Counted from the first letter of the stretch, positions 36,057 through 48,500 are shown. The stretch: 64,000 nucleotides of DNA from Tubiluchus corallicola (GCA_030141605.1 JAQGDQ010000055.1:188001-252000), one strand, 5' to 3'. Numbers and translations: made by a program. The notes: generated by a model from the letters alone, not told the origin.

Positions 36057-39000
36057 TTAATTAACATGCAAACAAACAATCAAACATATAAAACGGATTA
36101 ATTTTGGTATCAAAGTGAAAAAACTCGAACAGCTGCTTACGCGAACACGATTCAAAAGCGAAACAGAAATTTGTGGTAATCTTGTGATCAAAATGAAACA
36201 AATTGTCTTAAATTGAATTTTAAATTAATTTGAACTGAATAAAATATGAGGCTAATTGCTTTGGTTTAGGTAAAGGGTATATTTATGTGTCAAGAGCAAC
36301 ACGGGAAACCTTCAAAACCATCATACCCATCGCAATTATTTTTACGACGATTAAAAAAGTTTAAAATGTTTTAATTACAAGCTTTGTTATTAATTTTATT
36401 TAATTATTTTGTTTCATAATACATGATGTTATTATTATATTGACGCAAACAGGCGCATACAAGACCTTGAATCCGCTTGCTATGTGGATTTTGGCACCTT
36501 TTATTTGGCAACCCTAAATCCTCTTAAATCCCAACCACTAAGTAACTAAAGTAAGTGGTAAATAAACTCATTTAATTCACAGTACAAAAGGCTTAATCAC
36601 GCAAGGTAGCTGCAAATGCAGAAAGTCCATTATTGACTAGCAGGTTGTATTCGCGCCTCACAAAGATGTAATTATAATAAAATGTATATTTTAATCCTAG
36701 GTAAGAGTTTCAGATAATGGGACTCGTGTCTGGGCTGGTTTATTGTCCGAGCAATTGTTATTATCTCGACTCCTGCAAATTTCTTTCTGCCAAGTGCAGT
36801 TTTTATGGACATTTTCTACACGATGAATGTCTCTAAAAAATTAAAAAGGACCTTACCACTACTTCAAATTAATTTTGTAAAATTGAAAAACAGGGGTGAT
36901 TATTGGAAAGCATTTGATACTCAGGAGGGTGCTATACTGCACACCTGGTGAAACGTATCTTCATCCTGGACACGCCATTCCTTCAGGTTCTTATACCTGC
37001 AATGCGTTTTCCATATAAGCTGATATCAGATTGAATGAAGCCTTTTTCGACGCAGGAATTAAGCTGTTTGTTGCAATAAAATCTGTCCTTATACATGAGT
37101 GGCAAACTTGTGTACGAAAATACAAGCTTAATGATGTATGCAAGTAACTTACGTGGCTTCCACAATGCTTACGACCAGAAGCTATTCTGATGGTTTGTAA
37201 GATGTACACATTTGCTCCTCATGTATTGCAAGATGTGAACAGCTATTACCCACGCAAAATGTTTTAAAATATTTGTTTACATTGTTTGTACATTTGTTTA
37301 CCAAAAAAAACAGAAACTTGCGCTGTAACACAGCGCCAAGCAATCTATTGTTGTTCAGCAAAAGGTTTTCGTTGTCAGGTTTTTGTTCAAAGCAAATTTT
37401 TTTTTCAAAATCTAAAACACCGCGTTCAAGGCCAGCGTTAGGCAAACTACCCAGCCACCTGGAGCGCTGACCCCAGAGGGTTGCAAAACTATATCTTAAA
37501 GGAGGTTAGGCTTATTTCAGCGTTCGCAAAAATGTCAGAAGGCTGTAGTAATAAAAGTGTGATAAGCGCCTCGTGTAGTTATTAAAATCACTTTAAGGAC
37601 TCGATAATTTCATACTTGGGAGCTACCATTTTGAGTCCCCATTCTTCCACCAATGACGTCATTAATTTGGTGGCAGTGTTGCCATTTCATCTTGTCACTT
37701 GATTTACTCAATCTTTTGATCAGTTGAAAATTTTATGCATCTCAACTACATGTTTTTTCTACCTTTTCGTGTTTATTGGAACAGTTCGAATGCGTCCTGT
37801 TGAATTCTCGATCTTTTTTGTTTCTTTGAACATTTTTCTGTCTTCTTTCACCTCCTTTCACAACAGTATCACCTACTTTCTTCTGCCTTTTCTTCTTCTT
37901 ATTATTATTATATTTACCTGATCAAGTTACCTGATTTCTCTGTACGTAATATAGAACACAACCTGTGTTGCTTGTAATTTTGTTGCAAGGTCTAGTGGTC
38001 AAGGTCAAGGTGCAAATGTCCCAAGTTTATATCCAGACTCTATAATATCTGCAAAAGGGACAACTATAGAGTGCTCCGATCTGTCTAGAGAACACTGCAT
38101 GACAGTGTTCTAAAGTTCTTAAATCTTAAGTCATAAGTCATTTATTTTACATGACACATTTACAATAATTTCATGTGTAAAATATAGTGAAAACGCCTAC
38201 AATGCACATAATTTTGCACTGTTTCTCTACAGGAAAAGCCTCACACGATGTTTGTTTATATATAAATGTAAATGTCTTACGGGCAATCAAAAAGCACGGC
38301 TTGTTAGATTGTCCCACCTTGTGAAATTAAAAACAAGTAATGAAAATACACTGAAAATTATGAGATGAATTATGTGATAAAGAAAACATTTAGTTCTTCA
38401 GAGTGGAATGATATAATGAATGAAGCTCATATATATGATGATATAAAAGATAGAAGGACTATTATTTGTTAAATAATAAAATCGGCATGCGTGTACACAA
38501 ATTAAGACAACTGGTATAAGATACCTGGAGCTTAAAGTCGCACAGATAAAACTAAGTAAAACCTCTTGTCCAAACTATAATGTTTAAAATTTGGAGGTGA
38601 GCAATACAAAGACGAGACCACGAGGTGTTAGCTCACATGTAAAGTTACAACCTTGTAGGTTAGATATACAGCACTTAAGTTAGATACTATTGCAGACAGG
38701 CATCGTTATACGCTACATCGTATTAAAGCACCAGAAAACCCTCAACTTACATAAAAATTCGTCTTGAAATTTTATACCACTTACATGATACCTTTTTGCA
38801 CACTGGACTTGCGTCGGCAGTAACGCTACTTAAAACATGTAAATTTAAACACTCGCGATAACCGTTAGAAACAAGCCATTATGACGACAGGTCGCTTGAA
38901 ACAAGTTTAGATAACACTGAGTAAAGTTTGAAGAAATATTCAGGACATTCGTAGCGCACATGTTACTAACTAAATAAAATTTTAAGTTACTGTATCTTGC

Positions 39001-42000
39001 CAATAAGCTTAAAAACACGTTTTTTGGTTAGTGAGTGGTGCACCCTCGAGTGTGAGCCAGCGTCATTTTACCAATTGGTGAAAACACTTTAAATAATTAA
39101 TAATTTTCTTTTCTAGTTACATAAGTCTTTCAAGCAGGTAAACGAAGTGCTAAGTAATACAAATTTGCATGGAAAGTTTTTTGGGACATAGTTTAACATT
39201 TTCTTTTCTTCCCCTGATTTACGTTGCGCGTATATGACGTCATGTAATGGCGCGGTCGGGACAGCATTGCGGCAGATTTAAAATGAAGCAAACAAAAACT
39301 CCTTTCAACGCGAGTACGATGCTTGCATAAAACTGCTATAAAGTAATATAATTTTTAAGGCGATTTTTCTGAAACTTCAGGTCCCCATTTTCTTGTCCTT
39401 TAAGGCCTTTTCAGTGTCGATTTTTGCTACAGATACGTTAACCGAACACAAGGTCACCGAAATACGTTACTGCACTCAGCATGCAAAGCTATTTACATTA
39501 AATTACACTGACACGTTGAGACAAGCCTATACAAAACAGTCAGCATAACAAAACTTAAAGGGGTAAAATCAAAGAAAATTTCAAAGTATGTCCCAAAAAG
39601 CTTTCTACACAAATTAATATTACTCAACATTACGCTTAACATGCTTGAAAAACTTGAGGAAGTAGAAAAGAAAATTCTTAGAAATTTAAAATGTTCGCGC
39701 CAACTGGTAAAATGTCACTGACGTATCTTCCCAGTGTGCAACAATGATTCACCAAAAACGTATTTTTAATATTCTTGACAAAATACAGTAATTTATACTT
39801 TTGCGTGAGCTGTGTTACGAATGCTCACTACGTAAGTGATATAAAATTTCGATAATAATTTTTTTAAGCTTTATATAAGTAAAGGGTTTCCTTGTGCTTT
39901 CATAATAAACATTATAAGTTTCTCATATTAGAATGGACCACATATTTAGTTTAGTGCCAACGCACATATATAATACAGTATCACAATACATTGTATCCTT
40001 GGTTCCCAACATGGGGTACTAGTACCCCTTAGGGGTACAGTGAACACCATAAGGGGTATCTGAGAAGCCTCTTAGACAATTTTAAAAAAGTAGTGTTATG
40101 TAATAATCAGCGGATGATTCAGACATCTCTGTCGACTGTGCCAACAAATCATGATTTTTGGTCGAGGTCTTGACCCCTGTCCACTGTAAAGCTTTCAGTA
40201 ATCTTTTCGCTGTGAAGCAGGCTTTTCAACGATGGTAATAATCAGCTGAATAAAGACAAAAGCCAGAAACCGCCTTGACATCCGCGGATACATGAGAGTC
40301 AGTCTGTCGAAAACTGAACCACGATTCAAGCAGTTAGTTTCTGGTATGCAACAGCAGCCATCCCATTGAATTCTCATTTAGTGCGCTTGATTGAAGTAAT
40401 ACGTATAATATATAATTATATATACAATAAAAATATTCATGACATTACATGAGCTTTGGCGCTTCTTTTTATTTATGGAGGGCGAAGAGTTACCATAAGA
40501 TAGCGTAAAAAATTAGGGGTACGTGCAGTCCAAAAGGTTGGGAATCGGGGCATTGTATTGTATAAGTTGATTACCACTTAAAAACAAATTAATCCGAAAC
40601 ACTGGGACTCGAACTCGGGTCACCGTGTTGCTTATACAGTTGATTTACTTTCAGGTGTGACGTTGATATAAACTGCACAGATTACGATTTGACTGATCAT
40701 GAAATAACACAGCAACTGACCCACACGAAGATAAACTACAAGCTTAGCAAACTCAACTTACACCGAAGTTCATGGGAAGAAAAAGATTATTGTGTTAAAA
40801 CAGAGTCCGAGTCGACACACCAAGGTGAGCAGATTGTTTTAGAATTCTCTATGGTTTTATGTTTTATTCATTGCAAACATTATGTGTTGATGAAGGTAAA
40901 GACACCAGTGACGACACAGATAATCGAGACATTGATCATAGCGATTGAGATGATGTGATGACAGCGACGATGAAGTGCACATTAATGACATTAGACGATG
41001 ACGATTAGACGACATTTAGCCGTGACAAAAATGATGATGATAATGATAATGAATATGATGATAAATATGATGACGATGAAAATTATTACGATAACGTTTG
41101 TAGTAGTGACAATTATTACTTAGGTAAACCCCTTTCTTTTTAACTGTGCTCATTTAAATGTTTTCATTTCAGTGGCGTGCTTAATTACATTACTTTTGTG
41201 ATGTACGTACGTATAATTAATAATAATAATTGTCTGCAAGTGTTATATTATAAATAAATTTTCAGGATTGTTAGATATGACGTACGCTCAATCAAGTTTG
41301 AACCCGAGTAAATATTTCGTCTGTATCTGTCCTACTGCAGTTCAATGTTTCTTTCTACTGTTCTACTGCTTTGGAAATAGCCAGTTAACATGATCATTAA
41401 AGCACAAAATTTTTATTATGTCACATTAGTATACGAATAATACTGAAATTGGAACTGAAATTATGCTGGTTAGCAGTGGTCACCACGCACCAGACACCGC
41501 CTATCGCTGAGAAATTAGCTATTGAATTCTGCTTTTCGGTAGGAATCTATCTTAATTTTCTTTAAGTAACCCCTTACTTTGAGTGACCATTGGCCTCGTT
41601 TGGAGCGACTTGTATAAAAATGGCAAATAATACAACTTTCTCAAAAGTTTTGAAATCAAAATTAATACCGTCTCTTCCGTGTGAGGTTTTCTTGTTTTTT
41701 GTTTGTTTTGACCTTCGTGCATCAGGTGTTGTAAAACAGTAAAATGCGTCAAAGAATCGCAGCGAGACGCTCCTGTATAATCATATTCACATCCATCAAA
41801 CAGGAAAACCGTTTTCTTGTCACGAATTTGCTGTTGGCAACCGAGTTTATTTCATTTACTTCGCTTCTCCAGAGACTTGCTCAGCTTCATGCTCAGATTT
41901 TGCTTAATTGCGTCCTAATATGCTTGACAATGGCTCTAGTTAACCTTCTAGATCACAGGCAACTGCAATAAGTTGTTTTTATTGCTCTGCGGACGGCTGC

Positions 42001-44927
42001 GCTTGTCCCTAAACACACAGGACCATTGCGAGAAAATTCCTCACTTTTTTCACCAAAGGGCGATGTCTCAATTGTTTTTCGTGCTTCTAGTTATAGAGTT
42101 TACGCTTCTTATTCTAGCACAAAAATAGCCGTGTTCAGTTTGCGCAAAGGGGTCGCTATCTGCCAACATGATTAATAAATAAAATAGCTAATACGCTTTA
42201 AAAATTGTATATTAAAAATCCACCTGTACTTATGTACTAGATCTTTTACGTTTTTAATTGTTGAATCTCCAACAGTTTCTGCATGATCAATTGTTTCGAT
42301 ATTTTGATATTAGCTCATTATAAAAATTACCTTAAAAGAAAACAGTATGATTTTTTATATACCATCCCATTTTCAAGTATGGTAAAAAATATAAATTTTA
42401 ACACAACTAATACCACAAAAGCGTTTCTGATAATTAAATAATAAATTCACAGCTTAATTAACGGCAGGCGAGCCCAACTATTGATGACATCACAAACTAA
42501 CATAATTTTCCACAGCAAAAATGTTCCACGAGCGCGTTGCAAGTGTTTTGCGAAAGCAAAAATTGAAGTACAGTGCTACTGTAAGATATTTAGTGTGTTG
42601 TACTAAAACTAGGCAAGTTTTTAAGATAGAATTTCAAATTTACAGCTGTGCCCACGCATGAGCTGTCGAATGTGTGCAGTTTGTCACGAACTAACACATC
42701 TGAACTGAAAGGTACATCACCTTTTTTTGTGCAATGCGTTTCCGAAATGCAGGCGCTAATGCAATTGTAGTGTTGATAAAGAAGTGACATCTATTGGCAA
42801 AGAAGTTGAACAACACAATATTGTGTCGCATTTAAACACTTAAAACAGTTTTCGTAGATCACTGAGTATAAAGCACTCGATTTTTTTAAAAACTTATTTT
42901 TATTAACTAATATATTAATTAATTTGTTTTATCGGCGCCATATAATTTCTTAGTAGTTTTAGTACATACTACCAGCTACCATTTTTATCCTTATATTACA
43001 TTTACAGGGTAATTATATTTACGTTACTATTCACAATTATACTTATACTTATTATATTTTTTATATAACAGAAAGGCTAGAGATGTCAGCTACTGGTCGT
43101 AGGATTGCTAAAGATCCCTGGCAGAGTATTTCTTCTTATGGTAAGTCAATTAGTGAATTACTATTTGGTATAAAATTCACATTTTTAATTATACCTTTAT
43201 TATATTTATAGTATATTTAGTCTCCAGTAATTGATAACACAAAAATAGCCGATAACACAAAAAAAAAATCTCCAGTAACTGATAATACAAAAATATCAAC
43301 TATAGCAAAAGTAGTGCTAGTTACGAAACATAGGATGACTGAAAATTCCATACAATATATAGATTAAACTGCGTCGTAATTCTGTTTTATAGTTTTAATA
43401 AAGGATAGCTTTTTAATGAATTCTTAGCAGAAGGGCCGGCTCTATTCACTAGTCAAACTAGGCAGTTGCCTAGAGCGCCAAATTTAGGGAGGGGGGGAGC
43501 TAAATTTTGGAAGTAAGTCCTTAATTTTTAAGTTTGCATAAGTAATAACATAATGGTTGACACGATAGCAAGTTCTTGTCCGCAGTTTGTATTGTCTGTA
43601 TAGAGCAGCAGACAAAGTAATAAATCCTTTCACTGCAAAAAAGTTTGAAAGCCTAGAGCTTAAAGTGATGTCAATTTCAAATGTAGCTGTGAACACTTCA
43701 ATTAATTACTACACTGTAATATACATAAACTCAACACACAAGTACCATTATGCTTTAATATATACGACAAAAATTCAGTTCTATAGATGGGTGTGCGTGG
43801 GCTCTGTGGAGAACCGTTGAAGATGGGGCACTAAAATACTTTTTTAATATCGGAATTAAATTCAACAGACAACACAAGCCATGATCCTTTTATGCCGACT
43901 GTAAATAACAAACTACACCCTCCATAACAGAAATTATGTTTACTCATGACAGGGCAGCAACAGGTACCATTCTTAAAGTCTTTGGTATGCTCGACGCAGT
44001 GTCGAACTCACGATCTTCTTGACGGAAAGTAGACGCGTTACCACTAGACTATACAGTCTGGTCACAGTAATTAATGAAATTATTTGATATAATCAGGTGC
44101 GGGGCAAATAGTTTGTCGTATTCTGAAGGCAGGTGAAAGTTCTTTAGCCGAAAAGACGCTTGATTATTTCTTTTCAAAATACGCAAATCATTAGAATGCG
44201 ACTCTATTCTCTTTTCCTTTACTTACTTATTTGATCATTAATGTTTAGTTTGTAACTTGAATACCAATTCCCATTTGAACTTCAGTTAAGACCTTCAGTT
44301 TCTGAAGTTTAATAATTAATTTTCTGTGAAATTTCCGCGTTTTTCAGTGACAGATTTACTTATATTCGGACACTGAACGCTTTACTCAGTTTTGTTTGAA
44401 AATTATCTGTCTTCCTCTAATCGCGTGGGGGGGAGGATTAAAAGGAGCCCCAGAGGTGGAACGCTTAGTATCCGACACAAGTGTCTTTGAACCGTGAAGC
44501 TGAGCTGACAATTTTAACTCAATTCAGAATCATAAAATACGTGACATTTTGACATTATCTTATTTTGTATTTCAGAACCTCGAGCGGCACAAAAATGCCA
44601 AGAAGAAAGAGTTTCTGCCTCCTTTCAGCGAAGAGGTTCCCTACAATTGTGGCAGTTTCTAGTTGCTTTGCTGGATGATCCAGTCAACTCAACTTGCATC
44701 GCCTGGACTGGAAGAGGAATGGAATTTAAGCTAATAGAACCAGAAGAGGTAGAAATATTCCGTGGTCAACTAATATTGCTGTATGCGCATGACAGAGAGA
44801 GGAGAGATAGAGACAAAGATGCAGAGGAGGAGAGGGAGATAGATAAATAAATAAATAAATATTTATCTATCTCCCTCTCCTGCTCTGTATCTTTGTAATG
44901 CTAGTAATAATTCAATTTTTTCTTGTA

Positions 44928-44970
<43 letters not shown>

Positions 44971-45010
44971 GTATAAAGAGAGAGAGAGAGAGAGAAGGTG
45001 GAATAGTGGA

Positions 45011-45060
<50 letters not shown>

Positions 45061-45514
45061 GGAATGGGGAAGAGGGAATGCAGGGAGAGCAACAGCAAGA
45101 AAAAATTGAATTATTACTACCATCCTTCTGTTGCAGGTGGCCAGGAGGTGGGGAATGCAGAAGAACAGGCCATCTATGAACTATGATAAACTGAGCAGGT
45201 CGCTCAGATACTACTATGAAAAAGGAATAATGCAGAAAGTTGCCGGAGAACGCTACGTCTACAAGTTCGTCTGTGACCCGGAAGTTCTATATACAATGGC
45301 ATTTCCGGATAACCAGCGCCCTCTACTCAGGTCGGATATGCTGGAAGGGTTTCAAGGCATCACGTCCACGAACTGTCCTTTAAAACTGCTGAACGAAACT
45401 GTTCCACTGTCACATGTTAATGAAATGAAAAGTTACGAAATGTCCAACAGACAGCTACACAATGTTTATTATTCCACCGACGCAACCCGCCCAGAATCCG
45501 AATGTGTGTATTAA
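35498..45514 (+). CDS. ETS transcription factor, PEA3 (ETV1/4/5) group
   Basis: The DNA-binding ETS domain is unmistakable and of PEA3 type, a nuclear effector of receptor tyrosine kinase/ERK signalling. Secure exons: 44576-44748 ([15 protein letters not shown], then [17 protein letters not shown]) and 45137-45514 ([20 protein letters not shown], then RSLRYYY and [10 protein letters not shown]). The C-terminus also matches the group: [18 protein letters not shown] and a final CVY. Exons 40655-40824 and 43072-43140 join in phase upstream. A first coding exon 35498-35541 also fits in phase. The total of about 277 residues is short for the group (about 450-550), so N-terminal activation-domain exons may be missed, or the protein may truly be short. 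VKTE in the second coding exon fits the SUMO consensus. Confidence is high for the last two exons, moderate for 40655 and 43072, and low for 35498. Confidence 0.85.
35566..36064. repeat. Compound tetranucleotide repeat, period 4 kept across changing motifs
   Basis: Runs of GAAT, GAGT, GAAT, ACCA/ACCAACTA, AAAC, GACT, TAAC, GACT, GAAC and TAAC follow each other over ~500 bp. The minus-strand frame 35632-35883 is an artefact of it. Confidence 0.95.
37485..37665 (-). repeat. Repeat G relative in reverse
   Basis: GGCTTATTTCAGCGTTCGCA, AAATCACTTTAAGGAC and CCAATGACGTCATT match the reverse complement of pentraxin intron 1 (20470-20670) with many substitutions. Confidence 0.55.
38724..39910. mobile_element. 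Long-terminal-inverted-repeat foldback element (complete copy)
   Basis: The left arm 38724 to about 39250 (AAAGCACCAGAAAACCCTCA at the edge) is matched by an inverted right arm of about 360 bp ending at 39901-39910 (reverse complement GAAAGCACAAGGAAACCCTT). The arms share CTTACATAAA, TTGAAATTTTATACCACTTA, GAAACAAGTTTAGATAACAC and CTTTCAAGCAGGTAA-like blocks. The middle has no reading frame. Confidence 0.7.
39997..40550. mobile_element. hAT-like non-autonomous element with 8-bp TSD
   Basis: Terminal repeats CCTTGGTTCCCAAC and, in reverse complement, CCCCGATTCCCAAC, each followed within a few bases by GTACCCCT-type sequence. The element is flanked by perfect 8-bp direct repeats CATTGTAT at 39989-39996 and 40551-40558. 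The 8-bp duplication and TTCCCAAC ends are typical of hAT elements. No full transposase frame is present. Confidence 0.85.
40655..40824 (+). CDS. PEA3-type gene, upstream coding exon
   Basis: Open for its whole length between TTTACTTTCAG and CAAG|GTGAGC. It encodes a polar, acidic stretch starting [20 protein letters not shown] and ending [17 protein letters not shown] fits the psi-K-x-E SUMO acceptor pattern, a feature of PEA3-group regulatory regions. It ends in phase 1 and joins 43072 through GAA. A hAT-like element ends 100 bp upstream. Confidence 0.65.
40930..41092 (+). repeat. Degenerate GAT/GAC-rich repeat
   Basis: GATGATGATAATGATAATGA and similar triplets in the PEA3-gene intron; no coding support. 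Confidence 0.6.
42334..42770 (+). repeat. Repeat B, copy 5
   Basis: CCATCCCATTTTCAAGTATG, GAGCCCAACTATTGATGACA and GCGTTTCCGAAATGCAGGCG match the other copies. It lies between PEA3-gene exons. Confidence 0.75.
43072..43140 (+). CDS. PEA3-type gene, small coding exon
   Basis: A 69-bp exon between TTATATAACAG and TATG|GTAAGT, encoding [20 protein letters not shown] plus SY. Its phases fit both neighbours, and it joins the ETS exon through GAA. Confidence 0.6.
43985..44067 (-). repeat. tRNA-like sequence (SINE head or tRNA pseudogene)
   Basis: Read on the minus strand, TAGTCTAGTGG is a perfect RNA polymerase III A box and GTTCGACAC fits the B box, about 40 bp apart. The D-arm-like CTAGTGGTAACGCGTC is also present. 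Acceptor-stem pairing is not evident, so I call it a SINE head or tRNA-derived relic, not a functional tRNA. Confidence 0.5.
44576..44748 (+). CDS. ETS domain, first half exon
   Basis: Encodes [19 protein letters not shown] through KLIEPEE, the first half of the winged helix-turn-helix. The donor GAG|GTAGAA splits the domain at EE|VARRWG. The exon ends in phase 0. Confidence 0.95.
44810..45122. repeat. Nested inverted repeats and (CT)/(AT)/(AG) runs in the ETS-splitting intron
   Basis: First palindrome, about 44813-44896: ACAAAGATGCAGAGGAGGAG... answered by ...CTCCTGCTCTGTATCTTTGT. Second, about 44900-45122: TAGTAATAATTCAATTTTTT answered by AAAAAATTGAATTATTACTA, enclosing (CT)n, (AT)n and two (AG)n blocks. 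Confidence 0.85.
45137..45514 (+). CDS. ETS domain, second half exon and C-terminus
   Basis: Encodes [10 protein letters not shown], the recognition helix [14 protein letters not shown] with its two DNA-contacting arginines, and [21 protein letters not shown] divergent tail follows with ETVPLSH, then CVY and stop TAA at 45512-45514. Confidence 0.97.
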   Translation: MARRWGMQKNRPSMNYDKLSRSLRYYYEKGIMQKVAGERYVYKFVCDPEVLYTMAFPDNQRPLLRSDMLEGFQGITSTNCPLKLLNETVPLSHVNEMKSYEMSNRQLHNVYYSTDATRPESECVY

Positions 45515-48500
45515 ACCCAGACCTCCAGATAAAATGCCTGGATGCTTAAACAGAGTTCTGTGGTGCTTAAGCGTCGCGTTCACCATCGTCATCGTCGTCG
45601 CCTAGGTGGAATATCTGGGTTATGAGCAGTGACAATGTGCGCAACCATTGATTTCGATTGTTTCGAAGCTTATGGGTAGTTTCATCTGCATCCGGTTGTT
45701 TAAGTTGTTGAAAGAGAATGTACGCGTATTCGAACGCGTCTTAGAGTGCCTCTGCCGCTTCATTATAATCTCACGTTAGTACGTAATTTTAGAAAACGCA
45801 TTAAATTTCTGTCTCGACACCATCATTCAACTTTAGCTGCAAAACGTACCGTAGAATGCTACATTCTCAATTACTGCACACCAAATCATACATAGAATAA
45901 TGTGTATTGTGTTTACACTTAGACGAGTGACAAGTTCGCGTCGCGCTATTGGCTGCCTTGTTGTAAATTTCATCTGTGAGTGTGCTGAGAGCTTCAATAG
46001 ACGAATTACAAACATCCTGCCATTTGCTCTTGAAGAAATGAAGAAAATTTGCCAGATGATGAAGGAAACAAAAGAATGTGTGATACGATAACCCGTCAGA
46101 GCTAAACAAAAATTTCAGAGACATTTGTCTTTATAATATATAATACATTTTCACTGTTTCGTTGTCCTTGACTTTTTAACTTACGGCTTGAATGATGTTG
46201 TTGTTAGTAACTCATTCTAGTTAATTTTGATTCTCCGAATGACCTTCTGTGGGCTTCAATTTTCTTATCTATTGATATGTGTGTCAGTAACTCTACGTTG
46301 TAGATTTTTACACAACTGAAAGATGTCGGCGTTGTTGGAGTTGGAGTGGTGACCAACATGATAACCGGCGTAGCGTAAAACATCAAGAAAGTAACCAATA
46401 TCCCCACATTAAATTTTATTTCGTTTACTGAAAAGTAGTCACACGAAAATTGTGTGAGTTTCCCTCACACAAACTATCAACACACGCTTAAAACTGTCAC
46501 TCACTTTTCTAGCGACAGATGGCGTCACATAGCCAAATTCTGTCTAAATTATGCACAGTATGAAAACAGAAATGTTTATCTTTGATAAATAACTCTGACA
46601 TCCTTAAACGAAAAAAATACAGCTGTATATTATCCTTTTTCCTCTAACAACTGAAAAGTCACACGATTATACTACATCTATGTTTAGTTTTTTCAAAGTA
46701 TTGCTATGGATAACGCTTAAATTCTGTTATTATTGTGTAAAATAATAAAAGAGCTTGTATTAAGTGTGAGTTTCATTAGCTTTTTCACGCAGCTTTTTTC
46801 TAAATCGAGAAGTAAAAGGCAAAATCAACAAAAAAAATCTGTCTGAGAGATGCAGCTCTGAACAGTTACGGTTACAGTTCATTGCTTATAAGCGTTCATC
46901 ATAATAATATAGTACATCAAACGTGCCGTACAAAATAAAATGAAACTAGGAGGAGTTGGGCGACAAAGGAAAATTTGACCGATGTCCAGTGTCCTTGACG
47001 CTCTGACCCGAGATAACCATACCAATGTTAGTCATCCACCCTCAGGTGTCTGTCCTGCAAGTTTCGTGACTTTAACTGTTTTAGTTTTGAAGTTATTACA
47101 ATTTCAAAATTGGAGAAATAATAAATAAACGGTTGATTTCTAAGAAGATTCTGCTATATGCAAAATCTTAATAATCACACTAAGTTATGACAAAAGCCAA
47201 CTGAAATCTAAAAATCACTATAAATTATCACAAAGTGCACAAAATCGCAAGAAAAAAATCATTACCTTATCACACAAGTAAAAAGTTTCAGCATAAAGTT
47301 GTAGAACCATAATTTGAAGATTGTTAGTTACAACATATATGTAAAAATCATGGCCTTAAATTATACAAATGCTTGCTGAAACAGGTGAACCTTTAGAAGC
47401 TTTTTAAATTTTTTAACATTGTAGCCAGTTTTAAATTCATAGAGAGCTGGTTCCAAAATGAAAAACCAAAATGATAAATAAATGAACCAATCTAATAGTT
47501 AATTATAAAACCACAAACTCAACTTCCAAAATGCATTAGAACTAGGTCTGCATAAACTTCAGTATGCATAGGTATCTGTGCTTTTGATTCTTATATACTT
47601 ATATCTGATACTTGAATCTTAGAGCACAAGTAAATGGAAGGCCAATCAGAATTCAGGAAATTGTTTGTAATTTTTGGCTGTTAATTTTGAGGTATGGCAC
47701 GTTGTATCTACCCACACCAAAAGCCAGAAGGTTATACGTAAGGGAAATCAAGTTAACTACTGGAGGGAGAAGCGACTATATTACAATAACCCAACCTATA
47801 AGTCAAAACTTTTTCGGGATTGGATCTTTATCCCGATTGGAACTGATTGGAACTTTAGTTGTGCTCGAGAGGTGACAGAATGGTGGCCAAACCAGATGGT
47901 TCATCAGTTTCATCAGCAGTATGCGACACACCAGTCAGTATTATCAATTAAAATTTATATTTTTAAATTTTAAAAGTAAGGAACATAATTTTCGAATAGA
48001 TAAAAATCTGAACTGAAATGGAACAAAACAATTATAAAAACATTTTTTTCCTGAAGTGAGCATTTAGCAGAAACTGTAGTTGTCAGACTGCTTTAAGAGC
48101 TGCTAAAATCTTTAGTCATAATTGAAGGGCAGGATTATTTTTGATACTGCTAATGAAATTATGGGCCCACCTCAAACGGAACAAACGTCTAACTTGCCCG
48201 TACCCGGCCTTGAAGATTTTTTAATCGTGACATATTTTGAGCGATATTTATATAACTTGAAGTAAACTTATTGCAAATTGTTTAAATAAACTAGAACAGT
48301 CATCTTTTGTTTGTCAATAAAGACATTCTTTAAGAATTACACTTACACAAATCTTACGTGGGTGGGGTAGGCGTTTAGTCTATGCGTGTGGGCGTTTAGT
48401 TTGTGCACGTGGGCGTACGTGCGTACATCTGTATGTGTTTTCAATATCTCATAAAACTATCAGAAACTTCGCCTAAGCCATTAGAGGAAATTTAGCAATG

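Noticed and set aside
40588-40630. GGGACTCGAACTCGG, which in reverse looks like a tRNA B box
   Set aside because: No A box at the right distance; it may be a SINE scrap but support is weak.
44863-45179. Open frames rich in Ser-Leu and Arg-Glu
   Set aside because: Products of (CT)n, (AT)n and (AG)n inside the intron that splits the ETS domain.
47612-47973. Two overlapping open frames (87 and 99 codons), one reading WREKRLYYNNPTYKSKLF
   Set aside because: No recognised family, no clear splice sites or promoter, and two frames open over the same DNA.
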